DNA from: Actinomadura sp. WMMA1423
GTDB lineage: Bacteria > Actinomycetota > Actinomycetes > Streptosporangiales > Streptosporangiaceae
Direction of reading: 5' to 3'
Assembly: GCF_006547145.1 (NCBI RefSeq)
Contig: NZ_CP041244.1
Location: forward strand, 372,001 to 436,000
Length of the DNA: 64,000 nucleotides
Numbering within the stretch: position 1 is the first letter of the stretch; the number at the start of each line of letters is the position of its first letter. Positions 14,313-24,405 of the stretch are shown in pieces. Made by a program: the position numbers and the translations under genes. A model generated the notes under the pieces. It had not been told where the DNA came from and made no database searches. It saw only the letters and a program-made list of their open reading frames with translations.

Positions 14313-15784
14313 CCGCGCGTCCTGTCCCACCAGCCGCGGAAGCTCTCGGCCGGCGGCGCGGGCAGGTCCCGGGCCTCGGTCCACTTGCCGAGCAGGCCGG
14401 GGAGGCGGCGGATCCGCCCGCCGCGCGACAGCAGCCGGGCCCACCGGACGCCGCGCCGCACCGCCGCCTCGTGGCGGCGCGGGTCGCCCATCGTCCAGGC
14501 GAGGCCGCGCATCAGCGCCATCTCGGGGGTCGGGACGGGACGCCGCCGGCGCGACTCGACCACCGTGCCGCGCAGGTGCACCAGCAGGTCCGGAATGTCG
14601 ATCTTCACCGGGCAGACGTCGGCGCAGGCGCCGCACAGCGTGGACGCGTACGGCAGCGAGGCGTCGGCGGCGCTCTCCACGCCGCGCGTCAGGGGGGTGA
14701 GGACCGCGCCGATCGGGCCGGGGTGGACCGGCCCGTAGGGGCGCCCGCCCGTCCGCTCGTAGACGGGGCAGACGTTCTGGCAGGCCGAGCAGCGGATGCA
14801 GCGCAGGGCGGCGCGGCCGACCTCGTCGGCCAGGGCGCGGGTGCGGCCGTTGTCGAGCAGGACGAGATGGAACTCGCGCGGCCCGTCGCCCGCGGTCACT
14901 CCCGTCCACGTCGAGACGTAGGGGGTCATCCGGTCGCCGGTCGACGAGCGCGGGAGCAGCTGGAGGAACACCTCCATGTCATCCCACGTCGGGACGACCT
15001 TGTCGATACCGGCGACGGTGATCAGCGTCTCGGGGAGCGTCAGGCACATCCGCGCGTTGCCCTCGGACTCCAGCACGACGGCGGTGCCGGTCTCGGCTAC
15101 CAGGAAGTTCGCGCCGGTGACCGCGACGCGGGCGCGCAGGAACCGCTCGCGCAGGTGGGCGCGGGCGGCGGCGGCCAGCGCCTCGGGGTCGTCGGCGAGG
15201 CCGGGCCCGGCGGCGGGCACCGCGCGGCGGAACAGCTCCGCGATCTCCGCGCGGTCGCGGTGCGCGGCGGGCGACAGCAGGTGGGACGGCGCGTCCTCGG
15301 CGAGCTGCACGACCATCTCGGCGACCGCGGTCTCGCGGACGGTCACGCCCGCGCGCGCCAGCGCGTCGCCCAGACCGATCTCCCTCGCCGTCGCGGACGC
15401 GGCCTTGAGGACCTCCCTCGCGCCCGTCGCGCGGACCAGGCCGGTGACGACGCGGCGCGCCTCCGCGGCGTCCGCCGCCCAGTGGACGGTGCCGCCCGCC
15501 TCGGTGACGGCCCGCTCCAGCTCCTCCAGGTGGGAGTCGAGGTCGAGGAGCGCGGCGTCCCCGACGGCGCGCCCGGCCTCGCGGAGGTCCTCCCAGTCGG
15601 CGGCCTCCGCTGCCGCGGCGGCCTCCCGCTCCCGCAGCGCCGCCGTCGCGCCGCGCAGGTTGCGGCGCAGCCGGGTGTCGGCCAGTTCCGGCCGCGCGGC
15701 GGCGGCGAACTTCGGCCTCGGCGGCGGGACGGGCCCGCTCCTCCCCGTGGAGGAGGGCCCCGTCCCCGGGGAGGAGGCCGTCAC
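14309..15784 (-). CDS. lutB: LutB: lactate utilisation iron-sulfur protein
   Basis: A 491-residue cytosolic protein with an N-terminal LUD-type domain (about 70-300) and a ferredoxin-like region carrying two 4Fe-4S motifs: CIRCSACQNVCPVY and CGACADVCPVKIDIP, about residues 325-395. The C-terminal tail (ESFRGWWDRTRG) is typical. In the LutABC complex it carries electrons during L-lactate to pyruvate oxidation. The start is GTG 15784, overlapping the lutA stop as GTGA; no other start with a ribosome site lies nearby. The first ~35 residues are Pro/Ser-rich. Confidence 0.92.
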   Translation of the reverse strand: MTASSPGTGPSSTGRSGPVPPPRPKFAAAARPELADTRLRRNLRGATAALREREAAAAAEAADWEDLREAGRAVGDAALLDLDSHLEELERAVTEAGGTVHWAADAAEARRVVTGLVRATGAREVLKAASATAREIGLGDALARAGVTVRETAVAEMVVQLAEDAPSHLLSPAAHRDRAEIAELFRRAVPAAGPGLADDPEALAAAARAHLRERFLRARVAVTGANFLVAETGTAVVLESEGNARMCLTLPETLITVAGIDKVVPTWDDMEVFLQLLPRSSTGDRMTPYVSTWTGVTAGDGPREFHLVLLDNGRTRALADEVGRAALRCIRCSACQNVCPVYERTGGRPYGPVHPGPIGAVLTPLTRGVESAADASLPYASTLCGACADVCPVKIDIPDLLVHLRGTVVESRRRRPVPTPEMALMRGLAWTMGDPRRHEAAVRRGVRWARLLSRGGRIRRLPGLLGKWTEARDLPAPPAESFRGWWDRTRG

Positions 15785-16509
15785 GCCGGCCCCGTCTCGG
15801 CGAGGATCTCGGCCAGGTGCATCGTCCGCACGCCGCCCCGCAGCCGCGACAGCGCGCCTCCGATGTGGGCCAGGCACGGGTCGTCGACGGCGCAGACCAC
15901 GTCGGCGCCGGTGTCGCGGATGTGCCTGACCTTGTCGGCGACCATCGCGACCGACACGTCCGCGTTCTTCATCGCGAACGCGCCGCCGAACCCGCAGCAC
16001 TCCTCCGCGGACGGCAGTTCCACCAGGTCCAGGCCCCGCACCGCGCGCAGCAGCCGCACCGGCCGGTCACCGACGCCGAGCGCGCGCAGCGAGCGGCAGG
16101 ACGGGTGGTAGGCGACCCGGTGCGGGAAGTACGCGCCGACGTCGGTGACCCCCAGGACGTCGACGAGGAGCTCCGTCAGCTCGTAGACGGCGAGGGCCTC
16201 GGCGGCGCGGGCCAGGCCGGGGTCGCGGGCCGTCCTGGCCAGCTTCGGGTAGTCGTCGCGGACGGTCGCGGCGCACGACGCGGACGGCGCCACCACGACC
16301 TCGCAGCCCTCGAACGCGGCCGCGTGGGAGCGGGCGAGCGCGGCGGCCTCGCGGTGGTAGCCGGCCGTCCAGTGGAACTGGCCGCAGCAGGTCTGCCCCG
16401 GCGGGAACGCCACCTCGTGCCCGAGCCGCTCCAGCAGCGCGGTCACGGCCTTCGCGGTGCCGGGGAACAGCACGTCGTCGAAGCACGCGACGGACAGCGC
16501 GACCCGCAC
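15781..16509 (-). CDS. lutA: LutA: lactate utilisation protein A (CCG-domain)
   Basis: A protein of about 242 residues with two cysteine-rich CCG domains, CCGQFHWTAGYH and ECCGFGGAFAMK, that bind Fe-S or zinc in heterodisulfide-reductase-like proteins. It is the first gene of lutABC. I chose GTG 16509 because the translation then starts VRVALSVACFDD, the common start of the family, and GGGGGAG stands 8 bases upstream. An ATG at 16554 gives 15 more residues but has no ribosome site. No GntR or LutR gene lies beside the operon, so its regulator is elsewhere or is the convergent TetR. Confidence 0.88.
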   Translation of the reverse strand: MRVALSVACFDDVLFPGTAKAVTALLERLGHEVAFPPGQTCCGQFHWTAGYHREAAALARSHAAAFEGCEVVVAPSASCAATVRDDYPKLARTARDPGLARAAEALAVYELTELLVDVLGVTDVGAYFPHRVAYHPSCRSLRALGVGDRPVRLLRAVRGLDLVELPSAEECCGFGGAFAMKNADVSVAMVADKVRHIRDTGADVVCAVDDPCLAHIGGALSRLRGGVRTMHLAEILAETGPA

Positions 16510-16786
16510 CGGCCTCACTCCCCCAACCCGCAGAGCCCGTCCCCCGCCGAACATCGTAAGGGTTTCAGGCTCCGGCGGCGTGTCGTTCCCCGTCCGTCAC
16601 CGCGCCGGGGGGACGCTACTGATCGCACCCCCGGAGTGGGAGGGATCACACCCGACCGGTACTCCGGTACCAATGGACAACCGTCCCAACGGGCTATGGC
16701 CGGTGGGGGCGAACCACTCCACACTGGGGTGCGTCAGAACAGGAAAGCACCACGACCGACCAGTTAGTTGAGACCGGAGGCACGCC

Positions 16787-16990
16787 ATGTGCCCGCACCA
16801 GCCGCCTTGTCCCTCCCACGACGCACCCGACCGCGACGCCGCCCGCACGCTCGCCTCGCACCCCGAGCAGGGGTGGAGCCTGCTGTGCAACGGAGTCGTG
16901 CTGTTCGAGGACACCGGTGAGCTGCTGCCCGACGGGGGAGTCATCGCGCCGCACCGGCCGACGGACGCGCAGGCCACGTCCGCCGCTTGA
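16787..16990 (+). CDS. DUF5999 family small protein
   Basis: A 67-residue protein of the actinomycete DUF5999 family: CPHQPPCPSHDAPDRDAAR, then HPEQGWSLLCNGVVLFEDTGELLPDG and the ending VIAPHRP. The N-terminal Cys-x-His-x3-Cys cluster may bind metal. Function is not established; members occur as single conserved genes in streptomycetes and relatives. GGAGG lies 7 bases before ATG 16787. The 230-base gap upstream, shared with the lutA promoter, is otherwise empty apart from a direct repeat CCGGTAC (16658 and 16667). Confidence 0.85.
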   Translation: MCPHQPPCPSHDAPDRDAARTLASHPEQGWSLLCNGVVLFEDTGELLPDGGVIAPHRPTDAQATSAA

Positions 16991-17086
16991 GCGGTCTCCA
17001 CGGGGGACTAGTTCAAACGGGTGATCATCCTCGGGGGCACGCCCACCACCACCGGCCTCTGGGCCCGCACCGGGCCCGGAGCCACT

Positions 17087-17704
17087 CTACTCCCGGCCCG
17101 TCCGCACTGGACGGGCCGCCCACCTTCTCAGCCACGGCTCCGCCGCCCGGCCGACCGCCGCGGGGTCCTTGTTCAGGTCGTGCCGCTCCCCCGCCAGCAC
17201 CGCCACCTCGGCGGCGTCCGCCGGGTCGGGGACGCCGAACGGATCGCGGTCGCCGTTGACGACCAGGACCTCCACCCCCGCCGACCGCAGCTCGCCCACG
17301 CGGGTCTTCTCAGGCTTGCCCGGCGGGTGCAGCGGGAACGCCAGCGCCACCACGCCCGCCGCACCGGCCGCGGCCGCCGTCCGGCACGCCACCCGCGCGC
17401 CGTTGCTGCGGCCGCCCTGCACCAGCGGCACGTCGCCGAACCTCTCCCGCAGGACCGCGACCACCTCCAGCCACGCCTCGTCCTGCTTGGCCGCGGGGCC
17501 CGGCGCCCGCCGCCCGGCGAGCCGGAACGGCTGCGTCACCCGCGCGACGGCACCGCCGAGGGCGAGCGCCTCGGCCCGCACCGCGAGCAGGTCGGCCGCC
17601 TCCACTCCCCCGTTCGACCCGTGCGTCAGCACCAGCAGCAGCGCCGGCTCCGCCACCTCGTCGAGCACGACCTCCGCGGTCCCGTGCGCCGTCGCGACCT
17701 CCAC
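17087..17704 (-). CDS. Alpha/beta-hydrolase, KANL3/Tex30-like
   Basis: A 205-residue alpha/beta-hydrolase. Early residues give the strand and oxyanion loop LLLVLTHGSNGG; the nucleophile elbow is GGRSNGARV with serine; later come an acid in VLVVNGDRDPFG and the histidine in LAGERHDLNKD. This layout matches the KANL3/Tex30 subgroup related to dienelactone hydrolases. GTG 17704 was chosen because the homologous core begins right after it; there is no clear ribosome site. It is divergent from the F420-type gene at 17756, only 51 bases away. Substrate unknown. Confidence 0.75.
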   Translation of the reverse strand: MEVATAHGTAEVVLDEVAEPALLLVLTHGSNGGVEAADLLAVRAEALALGGAVARVTQPFRLAGRRAPGPAAKQDEAWLEVVAVLRERFGDVPLVQGGRSNGARVACRTAAAAGAAGVVALAFPLHPPGKPEKTRVGELRSAGVEVLVVNGDRDPFGVPDPADAAEVAVLAGERHDLNKDPAAVGRAAEPWLRRWAARPVRTGRE

Positions 17705-17755
17705 GTGACACACCGTAGCGGCAGCCGCGAGCGGACCGTGCGGCAGACTGGGCCC

Positions 17756-18181
17756 ATGGAGATCATGACCGAGAGCGAGTGGCGCGCGTTCGTCATGGAG
17801 GGCACCCGCACCGGCAAGGCCGGCGTCACCCGCAAGGACGGGACGCCGCACGTCACCCCGGTGTGGTTCGTCCTCGACGGCGACGACGTGCTGTTCAACA
17901 CGGGCCGCCGCGGCGTCAAGGGGCGCGTCCTCGCCCGCGACCCGCGTGTGTCCATCTGCGTCGACGACCAGGCCCCGCCGTTCTCGTACGTGCTGATCCA
18001 GGCCGAGGCGACGCTCGTCGAGGACCTGGACGAGGTGCTCCGCTGGGCGACCGCCATCGGCGGCCGCTACATGGGCGCCGACCGGGCCGAGGAGTTCGGC
18101 CGCCGCAACGCGGTGCCGACCGAGTACCTCGTCCGCGCCCGCATCACCAAGGTGATCGCCGAGCGCGCCATCGCCGATTGA
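17756..18181 (+). CDS. PPOX-class F420-dependent oxidoreductase
   Basis: A 141-residue split-barrel flavin/F420-binding protein (TIGR03618-type). Characteristic segments are KAGVTRKDGTPHVTPVWFVLDGDDVLFNT, GRRGVKGRVLARDPRVSICVDDQAPPFSYV and the C-terminal RARITKVI. Members use reduced F420 or bind flavin and act on varied substrates. ATG 17756 is the start; a second in-frame ATG is three codons later. Its stop codon TGA is also the left edge of the IS element: the TTGAC at 18178-18182 looks like the target used by the insertion, which extended or preserved the end of this gene. Confidence 0.88.
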   Translation: MEIMTESEWRAFVMEGTRTGKAGVTRKDGTPHVTPVWFVLDGDDVLFNTGRRGVKGRVLARDPRVSICVDDQAPPFSYVLIQAEATLVEDLDEVLRWATAIGGRYMGADRAEEFGRRNAVPTEYLVRARITKVIAERAIAD

Positions 18182-19772
18182 CATCCTCTCCGTCCTAACG
18201 GACGGAGATTCCCTCCACGCTGCGCGTGGAACGCGCAGCGTCCGGGCGGGTTCCCGCTTCATTGCGCGCTGCCGGGACGAGTCCCGGTCTCACGTGCGCT
18301 CCACGGGCGTTGAGGTCCGCCTGTCCAGCGGCCCTGATATTCCTGGCGGCGTTGATGTCCCGGTCGTGGTGACTGCCGCACGGACAGTCCCACGTTCGGA
18401 CGTTGAGCGCCATCTTCTCGTTGACCCGGCCGCAGGCCGAGCACATGCGGGTCGAGGGGAAGAACCGGTCCGCCCGGCAGAAGGTGCGCCCGTACCTGGC
18501 GGTTTTGTACTCCAGCATGCCGGTGAAGGCGGCCCAGCCCGCATCGTGCACGGACTTGGCCAGCCGGGTCCGGCACAGACCGGTCACGCACAGGTCCTCG
18601 ACGTACACCGCTTGGTTCTCGCGGATGATCTGCGTGGAGAGCTTGTGCTGCCAGTCCCGCCGGGTGTCGGCCACCCGCGCATGGGCGCGGGCGACCTTGA
18701 CGACGGCCTTCTTGCGGTTCTGACTCCCGCGCTGCTTGCGCGCGAGGGCTTGCTGCAGCCGCTTGAGCTTGCGGGCGGCGCGCCGCAGGAACTCGGGCGC
18801 GGTCACCTTCGTGCCGTCCGACAGCACCCGCGAAGTGCGTCAGGCCCAGGTCGATGCCGACCTCCGACTCCACCCGCGGCAGGGCCTGGTCCTCGGCCGT
18901 GACGACGAACGAGGCGAAGTACCGCCCGGCCGCGTCCTTGACCACTGTGACGGAGGTGGGCTCGGACGGCAGACTTCTGGACCAGCGCACCACTACGTCG
19001 CCGATCTTCGGCAGCCGCAAGCGGCCGTTGTCCAGGACCTTGAACCGGGCGTTCCTGGTGAAACGGATGGCCTGCCGGTTGTCCTTGCGCAAGCGGTACC
19101 GGGGCGGGGCCACCTTGCGGCCCTTGCGCTTGCCGGAGACCGACGCGAAGAAGTTGCGGTACGCGGTGTTGAGGTCGGCGAGGGCCTGCTGCAGCACCAC
19201 CGACGACACCTCGCCCAGCCACGCCCGTTGCGGGGTCGCCTTGGCCAGCGTGATGACCTGCTTGGACAACTCGGCGTCCGACACGTACGGCAAGCCCCCC
19301 TCGCGGGCTTGCTGCCGCAGGCGCAGCCCGTTTGGTCTTCGTGACCAAGTTCCGGCATGAGGTGTTCGCCGACCGGCACCTGTCCCGCATGGAAGCGATC
19401 ATGCGGGACGTGTGCCGTGACTTCCAGGCCGAGCTGGTCGAGTTCAACGGCGAGAACGACCACGTCCACCTACTCGTCAACCACCCGCCCAAGATGGCCG
19501 TGGCCCGCCTGGTCAACAGCCTCAAGGGCGTCTCCTCACGGCGGCTGCGGCAGGAGTTCCCCGACCTCGTGCCGCACTACTACCGGGCCAACAAGCTGTG
19601 GTCGGGTTCGTACTTCGCGGGCACCGTCGGCGGAGCACCGCTGAGCGCCGTGAGGCAGTACATCGACCAGCAGAACCGTCCAACTCAAGGCACCGCTCGG
19701 ACCTTGCCGGCCCACCCCAGCGCGGGCCTTCACCCCCGGCCTGAAGACCGGAGCACTGGCCCGCATTCCGGT
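18180..19772. mobile_element. Degenerate IS200/IS605-family element (divergent tnpA and tnpB)
   Basis: The element lies between the stop codons of two intact host genes. Its right end (tnpB side) starts after TTGAC with the hairpin CTCCGTCC-TAAC-GGACGGAG (18188-18207) and a second hairpin CGCTGCGCG-N5-CGCGCAGCG (18218-18240), where an omega-RNA scaffold would be. The tnpA-side end has a CCGG-type hairpin near 19736-19751. Both genes lack their first 20-35 codons at a single junction near 19330, and tnpB is frameshifted, so the element cannot move by itself. Confidence 0.8.
18195..19325 (-). pseudogene. tnpB: tnpB, RuvC-like RNA-guided nuclease of the IS element, broken
   Basis: Reading from the right, the frame GLRLRQQAREGGLPYVSDAEL runs into the RuvC motif GIDLGLTHFA, then a +1 shift (an extra G in a GGG run near 18830) moves the reading into the frame LSDGTKVTAPEFLRRA. 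The second frame holds the other RuvC motifs, VYVEDLCVTGL and HDRDINAARN, and the zinc finger MCSACGRVN...CPCG. The first ~33 residues are missing where tnpB abuts truncated tnpA. The catalytic residues D, E and D are all still encoded, so the damage is the truncation plus one base. Confidence 0.85.
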
Positions 19773-19778
19773 AGCTAG
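19332..19778 (+). pseudogene. tnpA: tnpA, Y1 HUH transposase of the IS element, 5'-truncated
   Basis: The remaining protein starts LVFVTKFRHEVFADRH, an internal position in IS200 TnpA; about 20 N-terminal residues are gone. The HUH motif is intact (DHVHLLV) and so is the catalytic tyrosine (VRQYIDQQ). The usual C-terminus (QQNRP) is followed by ~28 unrelated residues read from the element end. No start codon with a ribosome site exists, so expression is unlikely. Confidence 0.85.
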
Positions 19779-20893
19779 CCCTCGGTCCAGTCGGGGACGG
19801 GCGTGCCCATCGCCAGGCGGAACCGCTCGGCGAAGCTCTCGTGCAGCAGCGGGCCCCACTGGTACCCGCTCGGCACCCGCACCGCCCTGCCGAGGGTCTC
19901 GTGCGGCTCGCCCTCCCGGCGCTCGGCGTACCGGGCGGCGAGCAGCGCGTACATGTGGTCGAGGGCCCCGAACGCCTCACCGGTCAGGGCCGGGAGCGTC
20001 CCGTCCGACACGGCCTGCTCGACGACCGGCTCCCACCACAGGTCGCCGGGGTCGCCGTCGTCCTCGGCGTCGCCGAAGTCGCGGCGCAGCCGCGCCCGCA
20101 CCTGCCCCGCGGTGCCGGGGTCGGCGAGGCCCCGCCGCCACACCTCGCCCGCCTCGGCGCCCCGCCCCCGCAGCGGCAGCGTCCGCGCCAGCAGCTCGGT
20201 GGCCAGCGGGCCGACCTCCGGGTCGGGCGGCTCCTCCCCCAGCGCCGCGCCGAACGCGCCGATCGCCTGGTCGAGGTAGGAGATGCCGAGCGCGACGGCG
20301 AGCCGCGCGTAGGCGTAGGGGGCGGCGGCCCGGTCGATCAGCTTGAGCCCGGCGGTCAGGATCCGCTGCGCCCGCGCGGGCTCGTCGCGCTCCAGCAGCC
20401 GCTGCGCGAGGTCGTGCGCGGCGGGCGGCCCGTACTCGGCGTCCCCGGTCGCGATCACCGCCTCCCAGTGGCCGCGGGCGGTGTCGAAGTCGCCGGCGTC
20501 GTCGGCGCCGCGGGCGAGGGCCAGGTGGGCGGGCGGGAGGTAGGCGGGGTTGCCGAAGTCGACCACGACCCGCCAGGCGGACGCGGCCCGCTCGTGCTCG
20601 CCGACCCGCTCGTGCGTGAGCGCCAGGTGGTAGGCGGCGCGCGGCCCGTACTCGGGGTCGGCGGTGGCGATCGCGGCGCGGTCGGCCTCCCGGGCCCGCT
20701 CCACGTGCCCGGCGTCGTCGAGGACGACCGCCAGCCCGAGCGCGGCCCGCGCGCGGAAGGGGGTGTCGCCGAGCGCGAGCACCCTCTCGAACAGCAGCGC
20801 GGCCCGCTCCGCCTCACCGTTCTCGGCGAGGCCGCGGGCCTCCTCGCACAGTCGCGCCGCGTCGTCGGACACGGCGTCCAGGGACTCGCTCAT
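19775..20893 (-). CDS. Tetratricopeptide-repeat protein
   Basis: A 372-residue cytosolic protein made largely of TPR helices, for example LCEEARGLAENGEAERAALLFERVLALG, AALGLAVVLDDAGHVERAREADRAAI and LALTHERVGEHERAASAWRVVVDFG at about residues 14-130. The spacing is 34-36 residues. The C-terminal third (WWEPVVEQAVSDGTLPALTG, YAERREGEPHETLGR) is not TPR and I do not recognise it. No catalytic motif is visible, so it is probably a scaffold. ATG 20893 has AGAGGG upstream. Its stop codon is only a few bases from the IS element end. Confidence 0.8.
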   Translation of the reverse strand: MSESLDAVSDDAARLCEEARGLAENGEAERAALLFERVLALGDTPFRARAALGLAVVLDDAGHVERAREADRAAIATADPEYGPRAAYHLALTHERVGEHERAASAWRVVVDFGNPAYLPPAHLALARGADDAGDFDTARGHWEAVIATGDAEYGPPAAHDLAQRLLERDEPARAQRILTAGLKLIDRAAAPYAYARLAVALGISYLDQAIGAFGAALGEEPPDPEVGPLATELLARTLPLRGRGAEAGEVWRRGLADPGTAGQVRARLRRDFGDAEDDGDPGDLWWEPVVEQAVSDGTLPALTGEAFGALDHMYALLAARYAERREGEPHETLGRAVRVPSGYQWGPLLHESFAERFRLAMGTPVPDWTEG

Positions 20894-21103
20894 CGCTCTT
20901 CTGCCCTCTGGTTCGGGATCAGCAGAAGCGTAGCGACAGGCCCCCGCCCCCGTCCCGCCCCGACACCCCGAAATCCCCGCCATGATCACAAATCCGTCCC
21001 CGGAGCCGCCCCCATGATCTTCGCGGGCGCCGAGCCCCGGCGAAGGCGCGAACGGCGCCCGGCCGCCACCTCGGCCCCCGACGACCCGAACACACGGTCC
21101 GAC

Positions 21104-23977
<2,874 letters not shown>

Positions 23978-24036
23978 GGAGGGCCTCCTGGCTGCTGCGG
24001 TCGCTCAGGTGGGCCGACGGCACGGGCCGGCGGCCG

Positions 24037-24242
24037 GGTCTCCCCCTCTGTCATCGGCACCTGAGAGCTTCACCCGCGCGCAGCGGGGTTTCCCCTTCGG
24101 TGAGCCGCCTTCCCCGTCCGCGGGGACCGACGCCTGCTTTCCAGAGGTGCCTCGCCCGAGCGGTCCTTTTTGCCTGAGAGGTTCCGGGGATGTTGCCCCT
24201 TCGGCGCCCCGCGCTGGCGGCGTGGGGTCTCTCCCGCACAGG
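24037..24242 (-). promoter_or_regulatory. Tandem glycine riboswitch (two aptamers) before gcvP
   Basis: On the minus strand, aptamer 1 runs from GCGGGAGAGACC through GCGCCGAAGGGGCAA and CTCTCAGGCAAAAAGGACCG to CCTCTGGA. After a short linker, aptamer 2 has CACCGAAGGGGAAACC, GCTCTCAGG, GACAGAGGGGGAGACC. These are the conserved cores of the class and its usual double form. About 60 bases follow before gcvP, including a GC-rich dyad (GGCCGCCGGCC region) and the ribosome site. Glycine binding is known to turn gcv genes on. Confidence 0.93.
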
Positions 24243-24405
24243 GTCGACGGCATGTCCTAGGACGAACCCTACCCAAAGGCGCGTCCACGGGGGCGTTCCG
24301 GCCCGCCGCAAGGCCCGTGCCCTCCGTCGCGGGAGGCCTACCGGCGAGTACCATGTGCTCACCCACCTGGGACGGGAGGGGCTCGGGCCGCACGGGGGCG
24401 GGGAG

